Positions 51,795 to 60,487 of a stretch of 64,000 bases of DNA are shown piece after piece. Within the stretch, counting starts at the first letter, position 1. Each line of letters starts with the position of its first letter. Where the stretch lies: positions 3,034,501-3,098,500 of the forward strand of contig NZ_CP092183.1 of assembly GCF_023499255.1 (NCBI RefSeq), written 5' to 3'. A model generated the notes under the pieces. That model was not told the origin of the DNA. It saw only the letters and a list, made by a program, of their open reading frames with translations, and searched no databases. This DNA is from Couchioplanes caeruleus. Lineage in GTDB: Bacteria; Actinomycetota; Actinomycetes; Mycobacteriales; Micromonosporaceae. The position numbers and the translations under genes were made by a program.

Positions 51795-52994
51795 TCAGCA
51801 GTGTGGTCCCGGCCAGGTGTGAACCGGCGCCCTCCTGGCCCGACGTCCGGCGGCACTCTGCCGATCACCGAGACGCCGAGGATGACGCAGCCCGGCTCGC
51901 CACCCGGACGACAGCGTGCGCTGGACCTCAGCGCGTCCCAGCCCCGTGCTGAGGGCGGCTTCGGTGAGTTCGCGGCGCACGGCCGTCTCGTCCATGGGGG
52001 TGCGCGCGGCCAGTTGCCCGAGCCGGAACGCGGCCCGGTTCAGGGCGTCGTTGCGGCCGCCGCCGCTGATGCGCCGGCCGCCGCTGAGTACCGGCCGCGG
52101 CGCGCGCCGCACGCGTTCAGCCTCGCCCTCGATCGCGGCTTGCACGTAGCGGTCCAGGTCCACGATCGATCGGGCGGGCTGTGGGCTGAGCGGCGCAGGT
52201 CGTGGAGGAATGACCAGGGCGCGCAGCTGCGGTGGGCAAACCGGCAGGTCGCGGTGCTGCCAGGGCTGCTGGAACGTGTACCGGGTTCCGGTGGTGTGCA
52301 GCGACGGCGGGGCGACGACCAGGCCGCCGCGACCACGCCAATCCACCCCGGGTGCGATCGCCACCCGGCTGGGCAGCTCACCGGCGGCGTACCAGAGATG
52401 CCACCCGGACCCAGTACGGATCAGCGGCCCTGGCGGGCGAACCACGTCGAGCAGGTCAAGAACAACACCCAATCCGTCATTGGTGTCGATGTCACAGACG
52501 TCCAGCTCTGTTCCGGTGACCAGGCCGATGTTCGCGTCCGGCCACCGCAACCACCACCCCCGGATGACCTGCGGCTGCCGGGAGGCGTCGTGCAAGCCGC
52601 GACGCAGACGGGGATGCTTGCCCGGTGAGCCGCAGGCCCCACCGGCTCGGCAACTGCACCCGCCACCGACACCGGGGGTGTGCAGCGGCAGCACCGCTAT
52701 ACCCGCCGCGGCGTAGCCGATCGCCGCGGCCACCAGGTCTGCCGTGGTGACCGGCGGTCGCAGATCACCGCTGTCGATCGGCTCGGCCAGCCAGGAGGCG
52801 TTCACCGCCCACCTGCACAACGCCGGCACCGCTGGGACGTCCTGTCCACCTGCAAAGTGCGCCTGGTGATGCTGACACGGTCGGGTGGCCGGCGACCGGC
52901 AACCAGCAGACGCGGTGTCGAACGTGCAGGTCGCTGGGGCCGGCCGGCGAGGCGCATGTGGGACACGACGCTGCCGTAGGGCGCGGCGGGGCAA
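51795..52994 (-). CDS. Bifunctional DNA primase/polymerase (Prim-Pol) protein
   Basis: Protein of up to 399 aa. The Prim-Pol domain (about 80-270) shows GIAVLPLHTPG, CGSPGKHPR, WWLRWPDANIGLVTG and the metal motif DVCDIDTNDG, then WHLWY. Upstream of it the frame has a Cys/His cluster (CTFDTASAGC, TRPCQHHQAHF) that may be a zinc finger. A helical C-terminal domain (NDALNRAAFRLGQLA) resembles primase-C terminal regions. The start is unsure: the frame begins at 52994, while a better ribosome-binding site (AAGGAG) at 53074 serves a different frame. It may prime the complement of the transferred strand. Confidence 0.75.
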   Translation of the reverse strand: MPRRALRQRRVPHAPRRPAPATCTFDTASAGCRSPATRPCQHHQAHFAGGQDVPAVPALCRWAVNASWLAEPIDSGDLRPPVTTADLVAAAIGYAAAGIAVLPLHTPGVGGGCSCRAGGACGSPGKHPRLRRGLHDASRQPQVIRGWWLRWPDANIGLVTGTELDVCDIDTNDGLGVVLDLLDVVRPPGPLIRTGSGWHLWYAAGELPSRVAIAPGVDWRGRGGLVVAPPSLHTTGTRYTFQQPWQHRDLPVCPPQLRALVIPPRPAPLSPQPARSIVDLDRYVQAAIEGEAERVRRAPRPVLSGGRRISGGGRNDALNRAAFRLGQLAARTPMDETAVRRELTEAALSTGLGRAEVQRTLSSGWRAGLRHPRRLGDRQSAAGRRARRAPVHTWPGPHC

Positions 52995-53214
52995 CGGCGA
53001 CCCGACCGCGGCGCCGGCGCCGAACGCGGATCACAGATGCCAGGTCTGAGTGCAAGACGAGAAGGGCGAGGCACGACGGCTCCTTGGGTGACGGCGGTGC
53101 TACGACCGCGGAGGCGGATAGGTCGACGACGATCGGGTCGTCCGCCGGTGTCACTGGCGGACGGTGGTGGCTAGTGGTAGAGGCCGGGTCGGTGACGGTC
53201 ACCGTCACGCGGGC

Positions 53215-53253
53215 GCCGTGGTCGGCGGCCGTACGCGGCCCGCCGACCACGGC
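53215..53253 (-). terminator. Hairpin terminator after the 53258 gene
   Basis: GCCGTGGTCGGCGG (53215-53228) pairs perfectly with 53240-53253, directly beyond the stop. Confidence 0.8.
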
Positions 53254-53257
53254 GCGG

Positions 53258-54064
53258 TCAGAGCCGGGTATTCCACCGACCGGGCTGCGGGCCGTCGGCG
53301 GGGTGGCTGGGCTGGTGTTCGTGATCGATCACGACGGCGTCGGGACGGCTGGGCTGCCACTGGTCGCCTGCCGCGGTCACCGCGTGGCAGCCCGCGACGG
53401 TGCAGTGCCGGGTGAGGGGCTCGAAGACGATGCCGTAGTGGCCGGCGTCGTCGGTGCTGACATACAGCGAGAGCGGTCCGTCGGGGTGCAGCACCCGGCG
53501 GACGCCGTTTGGGGCGCTGATCAGGGCGGTGAGCTGCAGCGACCAGCTGGCTGCGGCGTCGCGGTAGTGGTCGCTGTCGGTGCCGTAGGCGTCGGCGAGC
53601 GCGATCAGGTGCTGCTGGCAGGACGCAACGGTGGCGGTGGCCTCCCGGCTGATGTCCAGGCGAACCAGGTGGGGGTTGCCGCCGATGGGTTGCAGGAGCG
53701 GGGTGGGTACGGCCGGGTCGTCGTAGCTGCTCGGCAGCAGCGCGGCGAGGTCCATGCCGGTCGAGGTAGCGGCGCCCCAGGTGTAGGCGCGATCAGTCAC
53801 GGTGGTGACGATCGCGGTCCATTGACTGACCGGAATCGCGTGGCTGCTGCGATCGAACAGCTCGTCATCGTGGTCGCGGTATGCCCGCCCCTGGCTGGCC
53901 AGCAGAGCATCGAACACCGCGGTGACGACAGCGGTGACCAACTCATGTGGGCCAGCAGCGTCACCGTGGATCTGGCCGCGGATCGTGTCCAGCTCGGTGC
54001 TTGTCAAAGGACGCCGAACGGCGAAGACCTGCGGCGGTGAGGTGGGTGTGAACCAAGGACTCAT
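53258..54064 (-). CDS. Hypothetical protein
   Basis: Protein of 268 aa from ATG 54064 (CGGAGTTGC upstream). It is soluble with long helices (STELDTIRGQIHGDA, PHELVTAVVTAVFDALLASQG, ATVASCQQHLIALADAYG) and a beta-rich end (GPLSLYVSTDDAGHYGIVFEPL). No family is recognised. It is a single-gene unit bounded by the ParB terminator and its own terminator. Confidence 0.7.
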   Translation of the reverse strand: MSPWFTPTSPPQVFAVRRPLTSTELDTIRGQIHGDAAGPHELVTAVVTAVFDALLASQGRAYRDHDDELFDRSSHAIPVSQWTAIVTTVTDRAYTWGAATSTGMDLAALLPSSYDDPAVPTPLLQPIGGNPHLVRLDISREATATVASCQQHLIALADAYGTDSDHYRDAAASWSLQLTALISAPNGVRRVLHPDGPLSLYVSTDDAGHYGIVFEPLTRHCTVAGCHAVTAAGDQWQPSRPDAVVIDHEHQPSHPADGPQPGRWNTRL

Positions 54065-54388
54065 AATGCAACTCCGAATAGGAAAACTGTCCCGGCACGT
54101 CAACAGGCGCACCGGGACAGCAGTTGGTGGGATCAGTGGGCGAGTTACCGCGAGGGGGTCCACAGCCCGCGGGCTGGCGCGGTTGCCGACGATGAACGAA
54201 TCGGCGACGAACCGTGGCTGGCCACGCAGCGGGAACCAACGGTCGTGTCGGTGACACCGCGGCACCCGTGGTTCGGCGCTCGGATGTCCGCACGGTGTCC
54301 AGGCGAAGCGCAAGGCCGGAATGCAGCATCAGATGACGACCGGTGTGCCTGCTCCGTCCAACCGAACCGCCGCATAGTTGCTGGTGAG
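54065..54388. other. Leader region of the 53258 gene
   Basis: About 320 bp between the ParB-like terminator and the next start. No gene is supported and the six-copy hairpin element is absent. A CCGGCACGTCAACAGGCGCACCGG palindrome-like stretch (shown here only by its CCGG ends near 54092 and 54111) might form a short leader hairpin. Confidence 0.35.
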
Positions 54389-54438
54389 GCGCCGCGCTGC
54401 GTCCCCTGCCGTTCCGGCGAGGGAGCACAGCGCGGCGC
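54389..54438 (-). terminator. Hairpin terminator after the ParB-like gene
   Basis: GCGCCGCGCTG (54389-54399) pairs with 54428-54438; an inner TCCCCTGCCG/CGGCGAGGGA arm extends it. Confidence 0.8.
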
Positions 54439-54443
54439 GTGCG

Positions 54444-56327
54444 TCAGGCGGCGTCGGAGAATTCGTCGCGTTCGTGCCGCTCGTCGGTGACGTCGTCGTC
54501 GACCTCGGGGCGGTCGAATGATGCCGCGATCACCACGCCGTCCGCATTCTGGCTTGCGGCGAGCACCTCGGCGATCTCCTCGGGCTCCGCAGCACTGGGC
54601 TTCCCGAAGCTCGGCACCTCACCCATCTCCACCTGCTCCGCGGCGTCGGGTACCTCTGCGGCGTCGGGCACCTCTGCGGCGTCGGGCACCTCCTCGACGT
54701 CGGTGGCCAGCGAGGCGTCAGGGATTGTTTCGTCGGAGTCGTCCTCGTCCTCGCCGTCGTCATCCTCGTCATCGGCGGCGGCCGAGGCCGTCCAGTCCTG
54801 GTAAAGCTCCTGCTCGTCGTCGGTCAGCGGGTACCGGCGCTGGCGCAGTTCGTCGTACCAGGCGACGGCCGCCTGCTTGTCGAGCCAGTAGCGGTTCGGC
54901 TGCGTGGTGCCGTTGAGGTTGTACTCCAGCGCGCAGATGTACTTGGCGACCAGGCTGCGGCGCAGCCGGTCCTCGCCGGCGCCGGCGAGGGTGTCGTTGT
55001 CCGAGCCGCCCAGCGCCTGGTACAGCTCGTCCAGGTCAGCGGAACGACTCATCGACTTGCCCAGCGTGGCCATCCGCAGCGCAGGCACGAACAGGGCACG
55101 GGCGCCCTTGGCGGTGCCGAACTTCGCGACGATGAACTCCCGGCGCACCGTCGCGGCCAGCGTGAGGCGCTCGAGTCGCTCCTTGCCCTGCTGCTCAGCC
55201 AGTTCTTTGGCAGCGATCTGTTCCGGGCTCAGACCACGGTGCGCCGCCGAGACCTCCTTGCGGCGGGTGTAGCCGCGCTGGTCTGGGTCGTCGCAGTACA
55301 CGACGGTGCGGGCCCGACCGCCGTCCTTCTCGACGAAGGCGTGGAAGCCGGGCTGGGTTTTGACCGCCTCGACGTCGACCGGCTGACCGTCGGCGTCCAC
55401 GAGCAGATCCGCGGGTACCGCGGTGCCGTCGTAGCCGAAGCCGCGCGGCTTGGGTGTCACGTCGACGCCAGCCACCATCAGGTGGCCCTTGGCGACGTCG
55501 CGGTTGCGGGCGTAGGTGTGCTTGTCGCGCAGCCGCGACAGCTCGTGCTTGAAGGCGTACTCGTCGCCCAGCTTGTCCAGTAGCTTGCTTTGGGCGTCGG
55601 GGTCGTCGGCGAATTCCTCCAGCGCGAGGGCCTGGTCCAGGGTGAGGGTGCCCTGGTTGAGGGCGCGCTGCGCGGTGGACGGCAGGGCCCGGGCCTTGAT
55701 GGCGGTGCGGACCTGGTTGACGTCGGTGCGGCGGGCGTCGGCGATCTGCTGCTCGCTGAGCCCCAGGTCGAGCAGCATCTGGTAGGCGTCGGCCTGTTCG
55801 ATGCCCTCGAGGTCCTTGTGGTGGTCGTTGACCTCCAGCATGTGCAGGATGAGCTGGATGTCGTCGTCGGTGTCGGCGATGAAGCACGGCAGGTCGAAGC
55901 GTTCGGCCTCGATCGCCGCGTGGCGGCGCCGCAGCCCGTCGACGACGGCGAAGTGCTCGACGGGTTCGCCGCCGGGGACGAGGTTGCCTTCGGCGTCGGT
56001 GGGCGGGATAAGCCCGAGGGAGCGCACGACCAGCGGGGCCCGGACGCCGAACAGGCGCACCGAGGCGATCAGGTCGCTCAGGTCGCCCAGCTTCTTGCGC
56101 TTGAAACGCTGCGGCTCGTGCAGGTGGCGGGCGTCGAGCAGCCCGGCACGGAACGGCAACGGGGTACCGTCCTGGCCGGTGTTGAGGTGGACCGGCTCGT
56201 CGGCGACCTCGCCGATCAGTGCGGGCTCGATGGTCACGAGGTCGGTACCGGCGGCGGTGTCGAGCTCCTCGGGCGCGGCGACGTCGTTGTCCTGGAAAGT
56301 CTCGGTGTCGTGGGTGATGGTGGTCAT
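54444..56327 (-). CDS. ParB-like nuclease-domain protein
   Basis: Protein of 627 aa from ATG 56327 (AGGTAGTTCC upstream). The ParB/Srx-like domain (about 60-190) includes KLGDLSDLIASVRLFGVRAPLVVR and EHFAVVDGLRRRHAAIEAE, followed by a KorB-like helix-turn-helix (LGLSEQQIADARRTDVNQVRTAIKA). The middle (about 330-480) is unassigned. The acidic tail (about 520-627) carries three tandem EVPDAA hexapeptides. With no ParA beside it, a stand-alone role in the leading region is more likely than partition. Confidence 0.82.
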   Translation of the reverse strand: MTTITHDTETFQDNDVAAPEELDTAAGTDLVTIEPALIGEVADEPVHLNTGQDGTPLPFRAGLLDARHLHEPQRFKRKKLGDLSDLIASVRLFGVRAPLVVRSLGLIPPTDAEGNLVPGGEPVEHFAVVDGLRRRHAAIEAERFDLPCFIADTDDDIQLILHMLEVNDHHKDLEGIEQADAYQMLLDLGLSEQQIADARRTDVNQVRTAIKARALPSTAQRALNQGTLTLDQALALEEFADDPDAQSKLLDKLGDEYAFKHELSRLRDKHTYARNRDVAKGHLMVAGVDVTPKPRGFGYDGTAVPADLLVDADGQPVDVEAVKTQPGFHAFVEKDGGRARTVVYCDDPDQRGYTRRKEVSAAHRGLSPEQIAAKELAEQQGKERLERLTLAATVRREFIVAKFGTAKGARALFVPALRMATLGKSMSRSADLDELYQALGGSDNDTLAGAGEDRLRRSLVAKYICALEYNLNGTTQPNRYWLDKQAAVAWYDELRQRRYPLTDDEQELYQDWTASAAADDEDDDGEDEDDSDETIPDASLATDVEEVPDAAEVPDAAEVPDAAEQVEMGEVPSFGKPSAAEPEEIAEVLAASQNADGVVIAASFDRPEVDDDVTDERHERDEFSDAA

Positions 56328-56645
56328 GATGGAACTACCTCCACATAGAGCAGTGATGAGAGTTGCGCTCGGGCGGGCGCCCGAGCGGGGCTGGCCTGAT
56401 CCGCACGGGGCCGGCCGATCGGCGGGACCCGCAGGGCCCACCCCGGCGGTCACATCGACCCAGCGGTGGCTGGTAGGGGTGGGCTTGCGGGGCGCGACGC
56501 GGGCGGCCAGGATCAGTGGCCAGCCCACGCCGGCCCCGACCCGCAGCCCGACGACACGTCCTGCTCTTCACAGCGGCTTGGTCTGCGCTGGCACTTGTTG
56601 CGTTGGCAGAACGATTGCGGGTCAGCGCCGGGTCTGCGCCAGGGA
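56328..56645. other. Leader of the ParB-like gene
   Basis: About 320 bp with GC-rich inverted repeats (for example GCTCGGGCGGGCGCCCGAGC at 56367-56386) but no gene and no copy of the six-copy element. It contains the DUF4192 stop side and the ParB promoter. Confidence 0.4.
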
Positions 56646-57560
56646 TCAGTGCGGGGTCGACCGCCGGAGGCGGTGTGCGGGCATGTGGGCACGCACGACG
56701 CTGGTCACCAGCCGGGTGAGCCGGTCACCGGGACCTTGGTGGATGGCGCGTTTGCACGCCACGATGGCCAGTGCGTGTTCGTCGCGCCGCCACGCGCACC
56801 AGGCGGCCAGGGTTGCCGGGCCGGCGACGTAGCGGTCCGGGACGCGGCGGGCCACATCCAGCCACAGATCGCGTTGCCACATGCACGCGCACACGACGCT
56901 CCACGCCGTCTCCAGGGCGTCGCGGTGGGTCAAGGCCAGCGCCAGCGGTGCCACCTGGCCGGGGCTGAGGCGCTGGCCCTTCTTGGCCGTGGCCAGGACG
57001 TCGTCGAGCAGCCCGGTGACGGTGACATCTGCTGCCAGCGCCGCCAGTGCGGTTTCCGTCTCGGCCTGTGCCACCAGGTCCGGGGCGATCAGCGTGGTCA
57101 GGGCCTGCCGCGACGGCAGGGCCACGACGCCGTCGACGGTGAGCTGGGCGGCGACCGGGCTGGTGGCCGGGTCGATGTCCATGCCGCGGCCGGCCGCACA
57201 CGAGCAGCCGTCGAGCAGGCACACGCACCGGGGACCGGTCACCCACAGCAGGGTGTGCAGCGGAAGGAACAGGTCGATGATGCGACCCATCCTTGCCAAG
57301 GTGGGCCGCATCGTCGGCGGGCCGTAGCCGATCACCGCGACCTGCGCACACGGTTCGGCCGGGGCCCGCAGCACAAGATGTTCGCTCAGTGTCTCGGCGG
57401 AAAACCGGATGGGCTCGGCGGCCACGGCGAGGATGCGGCGATCGGCGCCGAGGTAGACCGCGACGATCTCATCACCCGGGTGGTAGCGGAGCAGGTACGG
57501 CACGGCGCCGAGCAGATCCTGCAGGCTGCGATGGGTGGTGTTGGGCAGCGGGTCGGTCAT
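56646..57560 (-). CDS. DUF4192-family protein
   Basis: Protein of 304 aa from ATG 57560 with AAAGGAGCTC upstream. The hallmark DUF4192 features are present: a start region LQDLLGAVPYLLRYHPGDEIVAVYLG, a CVCLLDGCSCAAGRG segment near 110-125, and a late tetratricopeptide-like part (RRVPDRYVAGPATLAAWCAW, ALAIVACKRAIHQGP). The family is common in actinomycetes, often with unknown function. Here it precedes the ParB-like gene in the leading region. Confidence 0.82.
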   Translation of the reverse strand: MTDPLPNTTHRSLQDLLGAVPYLLRYHPGDEIVAVYLGADRRILAVAAEPIRFSAETLSEHLVLRAPAEPCAQVAVIGYGPPTMRPTLARMGRIIDLFLPLHTLLWVTGPRCVCLLDGCSCAAGRGMDIDPATSPVAAQLTVDGVVALPSRQALTTLIAPDLVAQAETETALAALAADVTVTGLLDDVLATAKKGQRLSPGQVAPLALALTHRDALETAWSVVCACMWQRDLWLDVARRVPDRYVAGPATLAAWCAWRRDEHALAIVACKRAIHQGPGDRLTRLVTSVVRAHMPAHRLRRSTPH

Positions 57561-57705
57561 GATCGAGAGCTCCTTTCGCAGACGAGCGGGTCGGAAGGCT
57601 GCGCTGGATGACCAGCGCCGCTGATGGGAGGCATCGAGCTGCCGGGCCATGAGGTACGCCGGGCGTCGCGCTGGCGCGGTATGCCGGGACCTCCGCAACT
57701 GCAGG

Positions 57706-57738
57706 GCAGGGCGCCCACCGAGTCGGTGGGCGCCCTGC
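57706..57738 (-). terminator. Hairpin terminator after the DUF932-like gene
   Basis: GCAGGGCGCCCACCG (57706-57720) pairs perfectly with 57724-57738. The same AGGGCGCCCACC core recurs in the terminator at 60411-60441. Confidence 0.85.
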
Positions 57739-57772
57739 AACGGCAGCGAGGAAAGCCGACCGGGGGGCTACA

Positions 57773-58924
57773 TCAACCGGCTGCTGCGGCCAGGTGCAGC
57801 GCCTTGGAAGCGGTGGTCTCCATCCGGTAGGCCGCGTCGGCGTCGTCGATGCTGCGCGCTACGGAGGTGACGGCCTGCATGATGCCGCCGGCGCTGAGGT
57901 CGGCCCCGGCGATGAAGTGCGCGAGGATCGCGTCCTGCTGGTCCTTGGTGTACCGCAGCTGCTGGGAAACGACCTTGATCGTGGCTTCCGGCTTGCGGAC
58001 CGTGACGCCGGCTGCGCGTTCCAGGTCAGCGACCGCGCGGGCGACGAACTCGACGTTGAGGTAGGTGCTGATCGTGTCGACGGTCTGCGCGGTGACCAGG
58101 TCCAGGAGCTTGCGCATCGTCTCCGCCGAAGGGTCGACGATGCCGTCGTCGTCGGTGATACGGGCACCGATGTGAGTGCGCCCGACTTCGCCGCGCTCGA
58201 CGGTCTGGCCGTTACGACACACTTCGATGCGCAACCACGGGGCCAGCGAGTACCGGCCCTCACCGGTCTCGGAGTTCTGCAGCAGGAACCCGCCGGAGAT
58301 GACCGGTAGGTCACTGCCGCGGCGCCCGTCGAACGGCGACCGGTAATTACGCAGCAGCTCCGGCGCCATCACCTGCACGTCGGGGGACACGAACCGCACG
58401 TACATGCGCCGGTCGGTCAAGTCACACGAGGCGACCTGCACCGCGACGCCGGCCTTCTCGATGCCCTTGATGGCCGCCATCAGCACGTCGAGGTTGTTGA
58501 TCCGCAGATACTTGTCGGACAGGAACGCCCGGGCGGTGCCGTCACCGCTGTCGGGCGTGCGACGCAGGCAGCGCACCAGGAACCGGCGGTCGTCGCGCCC
58601 CAGCCAGCTGTTGATGTTGGTATCCAGCAGCGGCACGTTCTCACGGGCGCAGCGGCGCAGATACGGCACCGGAATGTCGAGCTTCGCGCCGACGCCACCC
58701 AGGGCTACCTCGGATAGGCGAAAACTGCCCGTGGACAGGTCTACGCCCGTCGAGGTCAGGATGGGTGCGGTCCGCGGAATGATCAGATTGCCGTTGGCGG
58801 CATGCATCGTTGTCGCGCTGGCGATGACATCCACCGACCGGGCTTGTTGATCTCTGAGTGTGGTGATCAGGCTGTTCATCCCGATGTGGCGGTTCGGGGC
58901 CACTGCGAGGGTCGGCTGAGCCAT
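57773..58924 (-). CDS. DUF932-like protein behind element F
   Basis: Protein of 383 aa from ATG 58924 with GGAAGGCC upstream; the longer frame enters the element-F leader. It resembles DUF932 phage/plasmid proteins: LIIPRTAPILTSTGVDL, LRRCARENVPLLDTNINSWL, then FLVRCLRRT, and RAFLSDKYLRINNLDVL in the core (80-160). The C-terminal half is helical. DUF932 proteins are frequent in plasmid leading regions. It has element F 126 nt upstream and a terminator downstream. Confidence 0.75.
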   Translation of the reverse strand: MAQPTLAVAPNRHIGMNSLITTLRDQQARSVDVIASATTMHAANGNLIIPRTAPILTSTGVDLSTGSFRLSEVALGGVGAKLDIPVPYLRRCARENVPLLDTNINSWLGRDDRRFLVRCLRRTPDSGDGTARAFLSDKYLRINNLDVLMAAIKGIEKAGVAVQVASCDLTDRRMYVRFVSPDVQVMAPELLRNYRSPFDGRRGSDLPVISGGFLLQNSETGEGRYSLAPWLRIEVCRNGQTVERGEVGRTHIGARITDDDGIVDPSAETMRKLLDLVTAQTVDTISTYLNVEFVARAVADLERAAGVTVRKPEATIKVVSQQLRYTKDQQDAILAHFIAGADLSAGGIMQAVTSVARSIDDADAAYRMETTASKALHLAAAAG

Positions 58925-59050
58925 GGAGAGGCCTTCCAATTGGGCCGCTACCGTGATGGTGGCGGCCGGCGGGCACGCTCGCCCGGGCCGTGGTCGGCCG
59001 GGGTGAGCGCGTGCTGGCCCGCCGGTGCCCGGGGCCGTGCCCGGCCGGCT

Positions 59051-59122
59051 GGGGCGGCAAGGCGTTGAGGACGAGAAGATCTCTGGCCGAAGGCCAAGAT
59101 GTTCTCGGCTCGCCTTGCGCCC
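59051..59122 (-). promoter_or_regulatory. Conserved hairpin element, copy F (short form)
   Basis: The shortest and most diverged copy: CAAGGCG/CGCCTTG outer stem (59058-59064 and 59111-59117) and GAGAACATCTTGGCC with GGCCAGAGATCTTCTC inner arms around a 3-nt loop. A weaker match to the downstream box follows. The DUF932-like ATG is 126 nt downstream. Confidence 0.7.
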
Positions 59123-59188
59123 GGCGCCGGGTCGGCCACCGTGCCCGGCCAGCACCGCCGCCCCGCCCCGAACCGGGAACCGGTAGGC

Positions 59189-59791
59189 CTAGAACTGCGA
59201 AAGATCGGCCAACAGGGGAAACCCCACGGCGCCGACGCGAGCCGGAAGCCGTCCGCTGCTGGCCCGGTGACCGGGGTAAGACGACCGGCCGGGATCGTCG
59301 GTCCGGGAGCGTCGATCCAACACCCGGCTCGGGCGAGGTGGAGTCCCTGCCGGACCGTCGATGTAGCGCTCTGATCGCAGCCGGACGTAGTCGACCTGAG
59401 AGCAGTAGGCGATGTACGTCCCGTCCAGGACGATGCCGCCGAGCCGGTCACAGCAGGCGACTGACACGGGGTACCAGCCGGTCACGGCGTAGGTGATGAC
59501 GTGGCCGCAGGACAGGTCGAGGTCGAACACGCAGCGCCGGCGCTGTTCCCGGGGGCCCTCCGGCGGTGGCATGTTCGCCTTGGTGCCCCCGGCGTCCTGG
59601 CAAGGCTGGCAGGTCGGCCCGAGGTCGGCGTCGTAGCCGGCGTCGCAGCTTTCACACACTATCCGTTGGCAGCTGCGGCATTCACCGGAGGCGGTGGTGC
59701 TCAGGTCGGTGTCGCAGAAGCCGCACATACCGGCCATGCAAGCGGTGGTGTGCTGGCCGGTCCGGTGCTGGTCACACGGATGGTCAGCCAT
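59189..59791 (-). CDS. Zinc-knuckle-rich hypothetical protein
   Basis: About 200 aa from ATG 59791; an in-frame ATG at 59830 lacks a ribosome-binding site. Residues 1-80 have many Cys in CxxC pairs (CGFCDTD, CRSCQRIVCESCDAG, CQPCQD), likely two zinc ribbons. A domain around residues 85-145 (CVFDLDLSCGHVITYAVTGW) shows a CGH motif. The C-terminus is Arg/Ser-rich. A nucleic-acid or protein-binding role is likely but the family is unknown. Confidence 0.65.
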   Translation of the reverse strand: MADHPCDQHRTGQHTTACMAGMCGFCDTDLSTTASGECRSCQRIVCESCDAGYDADLGPTCQPCQDAGGTKANMPPPEGPREQRRRCVFDLDLSCGHVITYAVTGWYPVSVACCDRLGGIVLDGTYIAYCSQVDYVRLRSERYIDGPAGTPPRPSRVLDRRSRTDDPGRSSYPGHRASSGRLPARVGAVGFPLLADLSQF

Positions 59792-59899
59792 GCTGACCTG
59801 CGCTAGCTGGCGCCGGACGGTCATTGTCACGAGGCGGGTCTGTTGTGTCGGCGGGAGAAGCCAGACGGAACCGGGCCCGGTCAGGGGGCTGGTGGGTAG

Positions 59900-60388
59900 T
59901 CATGACGGGGCCCCGGTGAGGGAGGCCGCGGTGTGCAGGAACTCGCGGTACGTGTGGTCAGCGACGTCGACGATCACGGCGAGAACCTGTCGCGGCAGAT
60001 CGTCAGAGTTTTGGAACACCTGGGGAAGCAGCTGTCCGGAAGCCAGGGTGATCCGGTCGGCGATGGTGACCATGACCAGGAACCCGCCGTCGCGGTAGTC
60101 ACCGTTGACGGTCGCCTCGATCCCAATGGCGGTAATCGGCGGCACGATGCGTAGGACCTGCTGCTCGCCGCAGTGGTCGATGAAGGTGGCTACGTCAGTG
60201 CCGAAGTCACCCCCGAGCGGGTCCATCAGAATGAACAGAGTCGGCAGGTCATCGGTGTCGTCGTTCACGAGTTGATCGAGGCGGGTCAGGTCAGCCCAGA
60301 CGGTCAGTGCAGGGGCGGCGAAACGCACCGTCTCGGGCTGGGCGCGCAGCCACGAACGTAGCTTGCGGGCAAAGGGCGTGAGGAACAT
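59900..60388 (-). CDS. Hypothetical protein
   Basis: Protein of 162 aa from ATG 60388 with AGGAGCC upstream. After a basic N-terminus (FARKLRSWLRAQ) the sequence is acidic and beta-rich (IEATVNGDYRDGGFLVMVTI), ending in a helix (VLAVIVDVADHTYREFLHTAA). No domain is recognised. It follows the ComM-like gene and its terminator. Confidence 0.68.
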   Translation of the reverse strand: MFLTPFARKLRSWLRAQPETVRFAAPALTVWADLTRLDQLVNDDTDDLPTLFILMDPLGGDFGTDVATFIDHCGEQQVLRIVPPITAIGIEATVNGDYRDGGFLVMVTIADRITLASGQLLPQVFQNSDDLPRQVLAVIVDVADHTYREFLHTAASLTGAPS

Positions 60389-60410
60389 GCAGGCTCCTGA
60401 GCATCGAAAT

Positions 60411-60441
60411 CAGGGCGCCCACCGAATGGGTGGGCGCCCTG
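60411..60441 (-). terminator. Hairpin terminator after the ComM-like gene
   Basis: CAGGGCGCCCACC (60411-60423) pairs perfectly with 60429-60441; nearly the same sequence as the terminator at 57706-57738. Confidence 0.85.
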
Positions 60442-60487
60442 ACAGACGGGATGAGTGGTGGGTGTCGACGATGGTTGAGCCGGTGGA

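Noticed and set aside
54444..56327. The ParB-like gene as half of a partition operon.
   Set aside because: No ParA gene is adjacent; the only ParA/MinD-like gene is at 13149 in the transfer operon.
42396..59122. The six hairpins as ordinary terminators or as a transposed element (MITE).
   Set aside because: They sit at a fixed distance before start codons rather than after stops, separate terminators exist beside them, and no target-site duplications are visible.
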